Assembly: GCA_021234155.1 (NCBI GenBank)
Contig: JAJEKV010000295.1
Location: forward strand, 312,001 to 376,000
Reading direction: 5' to 3'
DNA from: Isoetes taiwanensis
Taxonomy: Eukaryota; Streptophyta; Lycopodiopsida; Isoetales; Isoetaceae
DNA length: 64,000 bases
In this document: one piece after another, positions 23,967-35,377 of the stretch
Layout: the number at the start of each line of letters is the position of its first letter
Position numbering within the stretch: the stretch's first letter is position 1
The notes under the pieces: model-generated
What the model saw: the letters and a program-made list of their open reading frames with translations, nothing else
Told to the model about the DNA's origin: nothing
Database searches by the model: none
Translations under genes and position numbers: made by a program

Positions 23967-25609
23967 TGTGACGCTCCCTGCTAAACATACGGCGCCCAGC
24001 CGTACACTCGGCAGGAAATCCCCCATCCGGCTCAACAACCGCACGGGCCCTTCGTCTACCCCGCACTCTGAGGTGACCCTTAGTGCGGGGAGGGAACACG
24101 AAGGTGTCTTGCGCGCCCTTCCCCTATGGGCTCCTATAACAGCGGAAGCGATAACACGTCAGAACTAGCATAAAAACATATACAAATACTACCTCGAAGG
24201 GTAGTGCATCACACATATACTAGTGCAAAGATGATAATCACGAACCATAAAACATGAGAGCTCCTACCCCGGCTCAGACTCATAAGGAGGATGACTGACT
24301 GGCTAGGCCTCGAGATAAAGCGAACCGAGTCATGGCAATGGCGGGGGCTGGCAAGGCTAATGGCTAGGGTTGACCACTCCATCCGCCCCTCACTGTGCAT
24401 ACTTTGCGGATGGGTTAAATCAGGCTCTGGCATGACTCTAGCCTTCCGGATCACGCAATCCCATGGCATCACCCATCGGGACTACTCGGGGTTGTATCTC
24501 CACGGTCGATGGGAGGCGGGAAGGGTTGCATCTCCCCTCCCTGGGGGTCTAGAGGTGCGTGTAGGCGGCTAGAGAATCGTGGCGACCTGCGATTCGTACC
24601 CGGTGAACCCCCAAAGCGAGAGCCAAGCCAACACTTGCGGCTCTGGGAGGCGGGGCAACACCATTGCCCGGGAGGTGTCGGACCCATGCTCGGCCCCACG
24701 AAGTGACCGACCATAAGCCTAGCCCACTATGGGATCCCCGAAGCCCCCACTCGGCGGGGATCCTCCCTCCACATTCCCTCTAGCCCGTTATGTGGTCTTT
24801 GAGTCACATCATAGCCTCGATAGCACTGGTGGGCTCCTATGCACGGGCGCAACTAATAGGAACTAAGGGGTCTACTCTAGGAGCATACTACATATGGCCC
24901 TAGGTCTCTACCCCCTTCCCAATACAAGAGGAGCAAACATGATCAACCAACATCCACAATCATCACATCATGAGAACAATCATAAGAAGAACATCTTAAC
25001 CTAATCATACAAATCTAACTAATAGTTAGGGTTCCTTGATTAGGGTTCAAGATGTTGAATATGGAGTTCTAGGATGGCTCTACTCTAGATACAAGATACT
25101 AGCACATACGGAATGCTAATTCGGATGAGCTATCACAACTACTACCCTATGTACCTGCTCGATGCTCTCCCTCGGATCAGGTGTGCCTCCATGGTCTTGA
25201 CTCACAAGATCTTTGCTCCTACTCCAAGAGCGAGTCTACCCTCTTTGGGGCTCTTTGCACCAGCCTATGCCACAACAAGCGATGTTGAAGCGGGGTTTTG
25301 AGCAGTAGGTGAGTCTCTGGGTGCTAGGGCTGGAAAGAGGCCTAGGGTTAGGGTTTAGGCCTATATAAGTTAGGTCCACCTAGGATGCCACGTGGCACCA
25401 ATCGGGTGAGTCCTATGTGGCGGGTGCCCAATAGGTTAAGGCCACGTGGATAATGGTCTAAACCTATGGTTGGCTAAGTTATAAGAATAACTTGGCCATG
25501 CCCCCTAGTGCCACAATCTATGGTATACAAGGCTATGAAGCTAGACTTGTATAGTGGCGGATCGGGGAATATCGTGTATTTATGGCGTATATTCCCTGGA
25601 CAAATCACA
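23967..25609 (-). repeat. 3' LTR of the chromovirus
   Basis: 1643 bp, collinear with 35378-37001. Ends TGTGACG (left) and AATCACA (right). A 100-bp block near 24175-24275 is almost unchanged between the LTRs, while CG-rich blocks differ by many small indels. Confidence 0.95.
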
Positions 25610-25620
25610 TTCTCCCCAAC
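25610..25620 (-). promoter_or_regulatory. Polypurine tract (plus-strand primer)
   Basis: Minus strand GTTGGGGAGAA directly before the 3' LTR start TGTGATTTG. It fits the position and composition of a plus-strand DNA primer. Confidence 0.85.
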
Positions 25621-26439
25621 AGGACAATCTTTGTCCTCAGCATTGCGCTAAGGTGACGAACCTACCTTTTGCCTGCAAAACAACAACGTAACACAACCTT
25701 TAGTTTACTTTAGCAATCAAGTTTTATTAGTTAAGGTCAAAATTTAGGCTATATTTGTACTTATACAAAATTATATAGCCTTAACATCGTTATTTCTTAT
25801 AATAATTCAAAATACTATTATAAAAGTTATTAGGGTTCATAATCTAATTATGGCTCCCCCTATCTTCTCGTAATGCGCTCCTCGTTGAGGTCCTCCTTCT
25901 ACTTGCCTGCAAAAGGAGCACATTACGTTAGTTTAGTTAATAATTTGTGGTTTTTTTAGGGGACCACCCCCCTTACCTCCTTGGCGAACTCTTTGGCTCA
26001 AGGTTGTCCCTACCTTGCCCAAGATCATGGCCCTTTCGGTTTGAGCTTAGGGATCATTTAAGATGCTCCCATCATTGCCCATGATCGAGTGCTACCTTGT
26101 ACCACGATCCCCGGATCAGTACACCCGGTGCATCATGCCCCAGGGTTTTAGCTGGGAGCGTCTCGCGATCCCATCATCGCGCATGATCACTTTAACCTTC
26201 ACCCTGACCCTCCTACGGCCAGGTGTGCGTACCCCGCATCGTGGCATAGAGATCATCCGATCGATGTCCCATCATCGCCCACCATGCCTCATTCCTCACT
26301 CACATGACCCTAAGCGGTCATGCGCACCTCTTAGATGCGTGTGGCCTAGAGAATGCCCTAAAGGCGTATCCCATCATCGCCCACACGATCAAGGTTACGG
26401 CACATGCACCCTACTAACTAGAATGCATGCGCCCGGGCT

Positions 26440-26960
26440 TAAAACTAACTAACAACATACTAGCTAACCACGGCAAGTCGAGTCGACCAAGTCGGGAGGC
26501 GACTTCGCCCATCAAACTCCTTCATAAACTCGGGTATTGCTTCTCCAAATCTTGCTTCAATACCCGTGTGGCGTCTTCAGCGGCAAGTGCTTCCTTAACC
26601 AAATCTTTGGAGGAATTGAGACCTCCTAGTCTTCTTGAATGACTTATCAAGAAGCAATTCGGGCACTATTTCTACTTGCTCCTCGTCATTTCCAACAAGG
26701 TTGGAGTATCCAAAACCTCCTCGGGGTTAGGATTGTGCCTCTTTAATAAACTTACATGGAAGACCTTGTGAACTTTGAGATGGGCTGGAAGATCCAACTT
26801 GTAGGCTTGAGGGCCCCTCTCTCCAAAATCTTGAGCGGACCAGCCCATCTAGGGGCAAGCTTCTTACAACTCCCAATCCTAAGCTTGGCTTGCTTCACCT
26901 TGATCTTCAACCAAGCGCTATCACCTACCTTGAACTCCCTTACGGTCCATTGCTTGTCGG
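26440..26960 (-). pseudogene. Integrase C-terminus and chromodomain-like tail
   Basis: The minus strand reads WTVREFKVGDSAWL, the usual C-terminal integrase strand, then APRWAGPLKILERG, then in another frame HKVFHVSLLKRHNPNPEE. Further on DLVKEALAAEDATRVLKQ matches the core of a chromodomain (consensus YLVKW...EDATWE), with the tryptophans replaced or lost. Such domains steer chromoviruses to methylated-histone chromatin. Frames change at least twice. Without the compensating shifts the segment is untranslatable. Confidence 0.7.
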
Positions 26961-26969
26961 ATACGGCTC

Positions 26970-27740
26970 TTACGCCAACTTCTTGCTGCCAATAAGTAAC
27001 CCCTTACCTCCTCCACTAAGCTGCTTTGCATATCCCCTAACATCTGGCTGGGATACTTCTACCTTGGACGCGGGATTGTGCGGTATCGGGGTTAAGCCTT
27101 TGGTACGTAATTTACCATGAAAGGAGACACATCGAGAAGACTCTGCTTGGCTTATTGTGGCGAATTCCACCAAGTGGATGTATTCATCCCACTTGGGTTT
27201 GCTTATTCCACACATAACCCGAAGCATGTCTTCAATGATCCGATTCGTTCTTTTCGATCGGCCATCTGTTTTGGGGATGATATGGCGTGCTCATGGAAGC
27301 TTTATGCGGATGGTGCTAAAGAGATCCTGCCAAAAGGCACTCATAAACTTAGAATCTCTATCGGATATTATCTCGAGGCATGCCATGGAGTCTAAAATCT
27401 CCTTATAAATAACTTGGCGTATCTAATGCGGTGTCGGTAGTCTTGCAAGGCACAAAATGTGCCATCTTAGATAACTTGTCTCGACAACCATCAATGCATC
27501 CTTGCCTCGAAGAGTTCTAGGGAGACCTGTGATGAAATCCATGCTTATGACCTCCCACTTTGCATTTGGCACCCCCAATGGCTCTAAGGCACACGGAATC
27601 GAAGTTGCGGAATCCGAAGACATTGCAATCTCGAATATATGCAGCTATCTGCCTCTTCATTCACGGCGGAAGTAGCTGCCGAATCTTGAAATAGGTCTTC
27701 ATGAAGCCGGCATGCCTGCTATTATTGGGCTGTTATGTGT
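26970..27740 (-). pseudogene. Chromovirus integrase, zinc-binding region and catalytic core, broken
   Basis: HAGFMKTYFKIRQL near 27700 is the HHCC-type N-terminal region in decayed form. AKWEVISMDFITGLPRT near 27540 holds the first catalytic Asp of the DDE core. The later frame at 26970-27227 includes PKWDEYIHLVEFA, the block normally just before the YN-type motif. Several frameshifts lie between. It would insert the element's cDNA. Confidence 0.82.
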
Positions 27741-27759
27741 GTCATGAAGAATTAACTTC

Positions 27760-28440
27760 CTTACCCACGATGATTCGGGCACACACAACTTATGCTTGTG
27801 ATACAACGGGTTGCCTTCCTTCTTATAATGCTTGAAGGCTTCCGCTCCTTATACATTACGGCTTCCTTGGAAAGACTTTCCCACACCTCCTTGAAGTCCA
27901 CATCTGTTGGCAAGGACTCTTCAATCTTCTTACCAAACTCACTTTCGAAGAGTGGAAATCGCATTACAATCGTCCTTGTGCGAAATGGTCTCACGGGAGG
28001 GCATACGCTACCAACATTAAGCTTGCCGGGCTTATATATAATATCAAAATCATACTCCTCAAGGAATTCCATCCACCTCCTTTGCCTTAAGTTGAGGGTG
28101 GCTGGGTGAAAAGATCTTGAAGGCTCACGGTGATGGGTATCTAGCTGAAACTTCCTCCCGACAAGTAATGCCTCCATATCCTTAATGCCCGACAATGGCT
28201 AGCAGCTCGATCATGGGTTGGTGGCGTTGCTTTCGGCGTCGTTCATCTTCTTCGAGTCGTGGCGATTACCCTTCCTTCTTGCATCAAAGGCCCTTTTGTT
28301 GCTATCTTGCTGCATCTGATTTGCTACTAACTTATCTTTACTCGGGTCCGGAAGAACAAGCACTAGTGCTGTTGTCAAAGCCTCTTTAAGCTTCTCGAAG
28401 GAAGCTTGGACTTTCTCTAACCAATGGCTAGTCAATCCTT
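27760..28440 (-). pseudogene. Chromovirus RNase H and RT connection, broken
   Basis: SFEKLKEALTTALVLVLPD (28.39 kb) is the conserved end of Ty3 RT. LNLRQRRWMEFLEEYDF and IIYKPGKLNV (28.05-28.12 kb) are the RNase H block that matches the family phrase WLEFLxxYDFxIxYxPGKxN. Stops and shifts separate the parts. Confidence 0.85.
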
Positions 28441-28449
28441 AATCTTCTT

Positions 28450-29300
28450 GGCCTTAGTGAGGGGCCGGAGGGGGCGCCCACTTAGCAAAGTCCTTCCGCG
28501 AACTTTACGTAGTATCCGCCATGGCAGAAAGCTTCTAACTACGCCTACATTCTTGGGCTGGCCAATCAACTATTGCCTCAATCTTAGATGGATCGTGGAG
28601 ATTCCCTCGGATGTTACTACATGCCCCAAATATTCCCTTTCGGCCTGTTGCAAAGTGGCGCTTGGAGAACTTCCCATACAACCGATGGCGTCTCAACTTT
28701 TCCAACACTTTCACGAGATCGCGACAATGCTCCTCAAGGGACTTTTGCTGTAGACTAGAATGTCGTCGAAGAAGACAATGACAAACTCATCAAGAAGTCG
28801 ACGAAGATGTCATTCATAAAAGCATAAATGTTGCGGGGGCGTTTGACAATCAAAGGGCATTCCGTGAACTCAAAATGACCATACCAGCGTTACGGCGGTC
28901 TTATGGATATCCTCTTCTTTTATCCTTATCGATGGTATCGATCTCAAATCAATTTTAGAGAATACCTTTGCTCCTTATGGCTGGTCCATTAGGTCATCGC
29001 CCTTGGCAATGCATATTTATTCTTTATCGATGCGCTTATTAATTTGGCGATAGTCTATCACATTCTTAAGCTCCCGTCTTTCTTCTTCACAAAGAGTATA
29101 GGTGCTCAAAAGGAGACACACTTGCCCTTATGAATCAAGCTCGAGCAATTCACGAAGGCTGCTTCTTGAGCTCAATCAATTGCAGGGTGCTCATTCTATA
29201 TGGTGCCTTCTTGGTAGGCTTTGCATCACGGAGCCAATGTGATCTCACATTCCACACCCCTATAAGGTGGCGGCTGCGGTTTCATCGGAAATACATCCTT
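28450..29300 (-). pseudogene. Chromovirus reverse transcriptase, broken
   Basis: KNVIDYRQINKRIDK near 29050 matches the Ty3 motif (x)DYRxLNKxT. FKDVFPMKPQPPPYRG near 29270 is the linker before RT. Many indels prevent a continuous frame, and I could not read an intact YxDD box. RT would copy the element RNA. Confidence 0.8.
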
Positions 29301-29309
29301 GAACTCAAA

Positions 29310-29990
29310 ATAAGCTTAATTGCTATCTGCTTGGCAGGTGATTCCCCTTTGGGTCACTTCCCATCACGGTTGCACGGCTCAAGCGATTCCATCCTCAAGA
29401 TATAGTCCACCTTATTCCTTTCTATACTCTTTCTTAAATTTTGCTTCAAAGAGATACCTTTGCATGGGAGAGGCTACTTGCTTACCTTTCACTATCAACT
29501 TGTTGCCGTCCGGTGCCGTCATGGTGACTTCGTTCGGTCACAATCAATTCTTTGCTTTAGCTGGCTTCAAGAATTCCATCCCACAATAAGATCATACCTT
29601 AGATATCCATGACTTACGCCCCATCGGCCACTTAGCCCCACTAAGGTCTATGTCAAAGATGATCCTCCTCCCCTTAGTGTGCGAATGGTATGCCGTTTGC
29701 CATAGCCCAGCGGCCTTGGCAGACTTCAATACCTTATTCTTCATTAGGGCAGCCAATCTAGGAGATGCAAAATTGTGAGAGCTACGTATCTATGAGGACT
29801 ACATATGGATTACTATCTATAATCCCCATCGGCGATGATGGTCGGTCGTGACTCTCAATATCATCGACTCAATGTTTGCACATATGTGGCACTCACCATC
29901 TATGAAGTCACGGGCCTCCTGCTGGTCGTCGTCCTCATCCGCTTACGTTGGGAATCCCAATCCATAAGCTCTGCCAAGGCTGATTGCATG
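29310..29990 (-). pseudogene. Chromovirus protease region, broken
   Basis: Minus-strand fragments NFASPRLAALM and further on CGMEFLKPAKAKN resemble the aspartic protease and its C-terminal linker in plant Ty3 elements. The active-site DSGA is not intact in any frame. Assigned mainly by its place between the gag knuckle and RT. Confidence 0.55.
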
Positions 29991-31131
29991 ACAAATGGAC
30001 AATCGTGTGTTGATTGCCACGGCTGGAAGCACTGAAGCATAACTTTTTCTCAATGCATTCTGTCTCTCTTCTCCTTTGGCGGTGTCTAGAAGGCGCTTAA
30101 AACCGCGCCCCACGATGCGATCTACGTGGCTTCACGGTCCCCAAAGGCTTTGTTGACTCTTACCCTGGCTGGCGGCCTCGATGGTGTAGGCTGATTGCTT
30201 CCACGATATTGCCCACGATCTTACGAACTCTTACCCACGAAGGTTATTTGCTTCTCTGGCTTTGGAGTTCTTTGGTGCCTCTTCAAACTTATAGCTTTAT
30301 CCTCGGCCTCTGCAAGCCTGACCTTGGGTTGATTGCTCTAACAAAGCCTCTTGATATTCTTTGTTCAACCCCTCAATGTAGGTATCTACTGCGCTTTTCG
30401 ATACTCGGGGAACATGAAGCCTAAGCCTCATGAATTCTTGGTATACTTAGCCAGCGATAAGCTACCCGATTCAACTTTGTAAAAGCTGGCTTTGGATCTG
30501 TCTACTAGTATGGGACCTTGGCACATAGTGCTTCGGAAAGCCTTCTTTGAAAGTCTTAAATCTGCAATTGTTCCTCTTGACTTGTTAGACTTAGCATATC
30601 CCTTCCACGGATCCTTGCGGTCCAATAAGGTTAGCTGTAGCAACTTTCCCTATATCCTTGTCTTTCATGCCATAAGAGTTACCAAATTCTTCCATTTCAT
30701 CAAGCCATGCTTCGACTTCCATGCACGATCTGTCCTTCCACGAAAATTGGCCCGGCTTCCTTGTCTTCCACACATTGCTCATAGCACTATCCACCTTTTT
30801 CCGGTAGTCATCTGTCTTTCTTGCTCTTTTCCTTGCTTTAGGTGTGCGGTATTTGTTTGTCGGGCTAGAGCTGTCCTCCTTTGGAAGAAGCTATCGATGT
30901 CTTTGGGGCTAGATGATGATGGACTCTGGTTCTCCTCTTCCTTCTCCTATCCACGGCGTTCCCCTGGTTGCCCTCCCCTTCCTGCTGAGGGACTTCGTCA
31001 CCACCCGGAAAACAACATGGAGGTGGAGGACCATCTTCCTGTGCATTCATGAGAGGTGTCGCCCAGTTGATGAGATGTTGCATCTGGTTCCTCATCTGTA
31101 CCAACCTTGCGTTGATTGCCTCTGGTGACAT
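29990..31131 (-). pseudogene. Chromovirus gag, broken
   Basis: The frame at 30865-31131 starts MSPEAINARLVQMRNQM and ends in a basic stretch. 30591-30794 (FSWKDRSCMEVEAWLDEMEEF) has the W-rich pattern of retrotransposon gag. Near 30.03 kb ECIEKKLCF begins a CCHC knuckle that is destroyed by a frameshift; its intact relative is at 7934-8215. Gag would coat the element RNA. The true start is uncertain; 31131 is the first ATG of the readable frame. Confidence 0.72.
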
Positions 31132-31699
31132 ATCTGCTCAAAATCTTCTTGTTTCTCGCCAAACAAATTCCTTGGTACCCAATTTCGTGGTCGGTCTTTG
31201 GTCACGAGATCTGCACTTGAGTTCCTTGCTGCAAGGATTGATCATTAATACATGTTATTAAGTTAGACAATGATCATTTTTGCTTACAATTAAATTGTTG
31301 TTAGGTACAAAAGAAATCATATGAAAACTTCATTTACAAGTCAAAATCATGGTAATACATTAATTAACATATAGGGGTACACTTAATGAACGCATGATAA
31401 TACTTAAGAAAAGAGTTACAATGTACTTTAATTAACTTAACAAACAAATCTTCTATCGGTGATAAGCTTGAAGAAGTTCTTGATTTTCTTGAATGTTGTG
31501 CCCTTGCCCATGTTACGCGATATTACGCCGCCCGACCCTTCCCTCTAATGCTCTCTTGCCACGTGGTGGTCTTTGGTAGTTACAGATGCGGTTGCGCCAC
31601 CAGCGACAAGTCGCGCATCCACGAGGTGGCCCCTTGCGAAGTCGAGGGGCATGAAGGGCTACTTGCTCTCTTGAAGAGTATAACATGGTCCATTCCGAC

Positions 31700-33008
31700 A
31701 TCTATCTTGGCATGCTACCCAAACCACAGTAAAGTGCTATAAGGGCGCCATTGATTCTTCACCCCTTGGGCTGAACTCCTTGTGAAAGACTATCATCGTC
31801 CTTGGCTAAGGGCCGGAAGATAGTACACAGTGATTTACCCTGTGTGGCCCCGTGGCTCCGTGCCTCTCTGCTAGCTGCACGGCGAAGATATCTATTGCTG
31901 TAAGATCTTTGTGGTCCCTCCACATTGTTCTTTGCGTTCTCCGGATTAATCTTTGCTAGATGCTTCGCATGCTCTGGGCCCGGACTGGTCGGCTCGAACT
32001 TGGGCCTCTTCGGCTTGTACAACCTGCTTTGGATCTCACGGAATTCCTCCTACGGAATGTCGGGTTCTTTGTTGTTGAAACATCTCCCTTATCTGCTGGT
32101 ATGCACGGATATCCGACATGGTTTCGCATAGGAGTGTAAATTTCGGCTACCTCCCTTGGGATCTCTGGTAGGAGTAGTCGATGAAGTCGCTACCACGTTC
32201 TGTGCAATTAGGCCTAGGAGCTTCGTCTATCTGAGGTTCTCCTCTTGGCAATAGGGAAGGTTAAGGACATCGGTGGCGAATATATACTCCTCACAGTCGA
32301 TGATCAGCGGGGTGAGGGGTGATACCTATTGGCGGCTCGAAGTCTCGCCTTAGCACCTCATTCTTGCTGAGCTAGGCGCCTCTCCATCCTTCTTGCCTAA
32401 GCTTATCTCCCGGCTTGGGTTCTCTTCCTCTTCCTCCTCATAGTCTGTTCAATCGCAGCCTAGGTGTTTTACGATGTGGAGCCATGGTATTCGTACTCGC
32501 CCGTTTCGATCTCGTGGATACCTATCTGCTGTCTTCGGGGAGTGTTGAGAGGTGCTAAATCAAGGGGTTGAATGGACGGCTCGCTGGTTGGTTGGCGCCT
32601 GTCTTTGCATGAACAAGGCTAAAGCTGCACGGCTTGAGGCGTACCTATGCCTATGGTGCTTACGGGTCATGTAGTGCGGCATGTTTACGGTTCTATCCCA
32701 CGACCTACTCTTGCCCTGGATCCCCACTTATGGCTTGGGCAAGGGTGTCTAAGGAAACCCATTTCCCTCCCCTAGGTGGCAAGCTAACCTCCCCGGGTAG
32801 AATGTGCTGATCATATTGCCGGATGATATCGAGTGTAATAAGGAGTTCTGGTTAAAGGTGGCATGGAGATCAAAGAGATGATCAAAAGACATGAAAGGCT
32901 TGCTCGGCGGGGAAAATCACGGATGTGATTGGAGTCATTGTACCATCTAACAAAGCTTGATGGTGCCATTGAGCAGAGATGGCTATGAAAAATGGCTGAT
33001 GGAAACAA
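31700..33008 (-). pseudogene. Second leader ORF region of the chromovirus, unrecognised
   Basis: Downstream of a TATA box (33079-33088, minus strand) an ORF starts at 33008 or at the internal ATG 32969 (MAPSSFVRWYNDSNHIRDF). The clean frame ends at 32811, and coding-like but shifted reading continues toward 31.7 kb (for example PKFEPTSPGPEHAKHLAK near 31.98 kb). I do not recognise it. It lies between leader ORF1 and gag, a place where large plant Ty3 elements such as Ogre carry extra ORFs. Confidence 0.4.
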
Positions 33009-33078
33009 GTAAGGAGCTAGAAAATCGCCAGAGGGGCTGAGAGCACTTTTGGTGGGGAGAAAATGACAAATGAGGGCC

Positions 33079-33088
33079 CCTTTTATAG
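33079..33088 (-). promoter_or_regulatory. TATA box inside the chromovirus leader
   Basis: Minus strand CTATAAAAGG, about 70-110 bases before the ATGs at 33008 and 32969. Sequence match only; no transcription data. Confidence 0.5.
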
Positions 33089-33249
33089 ACTAGGGGTGCC
33101 TCGGGTTAGTGCACAAAAGGTTCTTGATAGGCGAGACTCCAAATCTATGGCCATGGTTGTCCAAATGAGGTATCATGAAGTGCAATTCTAACCAAAACAA
33201 AGCAAGAAACACTACATGGTAGTTTGTTGGGTAAAAAATTGGTCAACTT

Positions 33250-33570
33250 AGGCAAATTTAGGCGAAATCGGGTGGCGTCGAGCGGATCGGGTCTCGCGTC
33301 GCTGCTTGGATGTGTGTTTCTTGCGGACGGGACCCGATTTGGGTTAATTCTACTTTACGAGAAGAGTTTTAGGGTATTAGAAGATCCTAACATGACTTTC
33401 TAGCATGATTCTAGCAATTAGCAACTTTTTATTACTTAATTTGGACATGGATTAGCTACAAAATGGCGAAATCCCGGGTGGTGGTCGTAGCGGAATGGGT
33501 CTGCGTCCTTGGTCAGCGCAGGGCGTGTTTTTATTTGCGACGGGACCCGATTCGGGTTCATTTTGCATTT
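33250..33570. repeat. Direct repeat of about 110 bp in the chromovirus leader
   Basis: Blocks at 33252-33362 and 33462-33568 share GGCGAAATC..GGGTGG and GACGGGACCCGATT.GGGTT with about 70-75 percent identity. Confidence 0.7.
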
Positions 33571-33685
33571 TTTTTGCCTACTTAGCTACTTAAACATATT
33601 TTTTATACTTAAACATATTTTTATACTTGAATTAATGGTCAATTTTACACAAAGTTTTATATTTATGGGAAACTAAATAATTACA

Positions 33686-34811
33686 TTAGTTTAACAAAAT
33701 TGCATCCTCAAAGGGTATTCCTTGCGGATGCGGCATTATAAGTGTATGTCCTTGGGCATCAAGGTCACCCTCTTGGCGTGGATGCGAGGAGGTTCCCTTC
33801 CTCAAACAAGCGGGTGAGCTTCGGCCTCGGCCGACACTGCAACACAGGAGTTGTGGCGGCGTCACCCTATAGTCGGTGTAAGCTGTTTGCATTACCTCCC
33901 GCGCCAGGCGGCTCAAGCGGGCCTTCCTATCGGGGAGATTAGTGCCTTTGTTGAAAGTGCCTAATCTCCCGACTTCGGCGTCGCGGGGAATTAGGTCCAT
34001 GGTGGACCTTCTTCGGCTTCTCGGGCTGTGGCGGCGGCGGCTTGGGCTGCTTCTTTGGCGGCCGGCCCCCTCCCTGATGTCTGGCTGGGCGTTTGCCGGC
34101 GGTACCAATCATTATACCTCGTCCAGCGGCGGGAGGTATTCTTGAAAATGCATGGCTGCGCTAGTAGAGGCGGTCCTCCTTCAAAGCGAAAGGCTTCATT
34201 TCGCCCATATACCTTCTTCACCACCTTAGGTGGCTCGGGCCACACTGGGTAAGGTGGTCTTGGGTCCGCGCTCTCGTCCTGCTCTTCCTCCTCCTCTTCA
34301 ACTTCCTCTTCCACCTGCTCTTCCTCCCGCCGGGGAGGCTCCTCGATCACGACGGTTCGGCGAGGACCGTCGTTTCTTCTCTTTGTCCTCCGCTCCTGCC
34401 GCCGCAGCTCCTCCTCGCGCTCCCTCTTCCTCCTCGCGGCCCTCTCTTCTGGCCACTCCGCAACCTTCTCTTTGCCCTTCTTCCTTGGCGCCGAAGGCCC
34501 CGGCTCTTGCACCTGCTCTTCAACTTGTTCTTCCACCTGCTCTTCCACTTCGGTGTCTGTGGCCCCGAAGTGGCGAGATTCATCCGTTCTTTGCGTGCCT
34601 GTAGGCGAGGCTGCTGCTAGGAGCTCTCGGCGTCGTGATAGAAGATGTCGCCCGGCTCTCTTTAGCTGGCTGGGGTGGGGCTCCTAAATGTCCTTTGGCA
34701 GGCGAAAGGTGTTCAGTACCTTCTTCACATGGCGGCCCGAGCTGCTAAGTTAAGCCATCGAGTGTCGATCGCTTATCACGGCTTCAGCCAGGGTTTGTTT
34801 GGTGCGAGCCA
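33686..34811 (-). pseudogene. Chromovirus leader ORF1 with histone-H3-like N-terminus
   Basis: The ATG at 34811 reads MARTKQTLAEAVISDRHSMA and then a stop; shifted frames continue the protein. It carries a Pro/Ser-rich stretch (PPQPAKESRATSSITTP), a Glu-Val-Gln repeat (EEQVEEQVEEQVQEPGP), a strongly basic block (REREEELRRQERRTKRR), another acidic run and a conserved-looking end (RDAEVGRLGTFNKGTNLPD). About 370 codons, breaking frame at least three times. The first seven residues equal those of histone H3. The charge blocks suggest a nuclear chromatin- or RNA-binding protein. The family is unknown to me. A TATA-like box lies 90 bases upstream. Confidence 0.6.
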
Positions 34812-34896
34812 TATCTTATGGTTCGAGAAAATGGGTGGCCGAAAGGCTGAGCAAGAGAGAGGTCAAGGTGAAGGGTTGAGAGAGAATGAGGTGTCG

Positions 34897-34910
34897 AGTT
34901 ATTTAAAAGG
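34897..34910 (-). promoter_or_regulatory. TATA-like box before chromovirus leader ORF1
   Basis: Minus strand CTTTTAAATAACTC, about 90 bases before the ATG at 34811, followed by a CT-rich leader. It suggests that ORF1 may have its own promoter rather than relying on the LTR. Confidence 0.4.
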
Positions 34911-35360
34911 AGGGTCCCAGGGAATATTCTCCTACCATAATTACCCCTATTTATTAGCCCCCTTATTAATTACACCATATTTAGTAATTATTTAATTATT
35001 AATGTATATATTAAATTATATTAATTGATATTATACTTAAATTTTCGAATTTTTCTAATGGTTCGAAGTGCTAATTATGAATTTAAGCCATTTTTCACTG
35101 GGTCTCCGATTGGCATGATTCTTGACCCATTTTAGGTGAAATTTGATGCAGATGCACAATTCTCACTCCAAATTTACTAGAAGATGAGTTTGACTCACTC
35201 AAACCTTCGTCTAACACTTAACCTAAGTCGACCCACTACCTAGGGAAAAATTTTTCCCCATTTTTCGCGGTTCAATGGTGGAAATGTTTATTTCACACCC
35301 TATAGGCCTGTTAGACTACTTCATGGTTATGGTCGGTGCTAGTTCTTGGTCAATCAAGAA

Positions 35361-35376
35361 CATTGCTCTGATACCA
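35361..35376 (-). promoter_or_regulatory. Primer-binding site, initiator tRNA-Met
   Basis: Minus strand TGGTATCAGAGCAATG, one base after the 5' LTR. It matches the common plant primer sequence complementary to tRNA-iMet and fixes the element's orientation. Confidence 0.95.
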
Positions 35377-35377
35377 T

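Noticed and set aside
23967-25609. Two separate LTR elements at 24 and 35 kb
   Set aside because: The matching ATTGT duplications and the PBS/PPT positions show they are the two ends of one element.
34230-34604. Plus-strand Pro/Leu-rich frame
   Set aside because: Antisense of chromovirus leader ORF1; composition follows from the Glu/Arg codons on the other strand.
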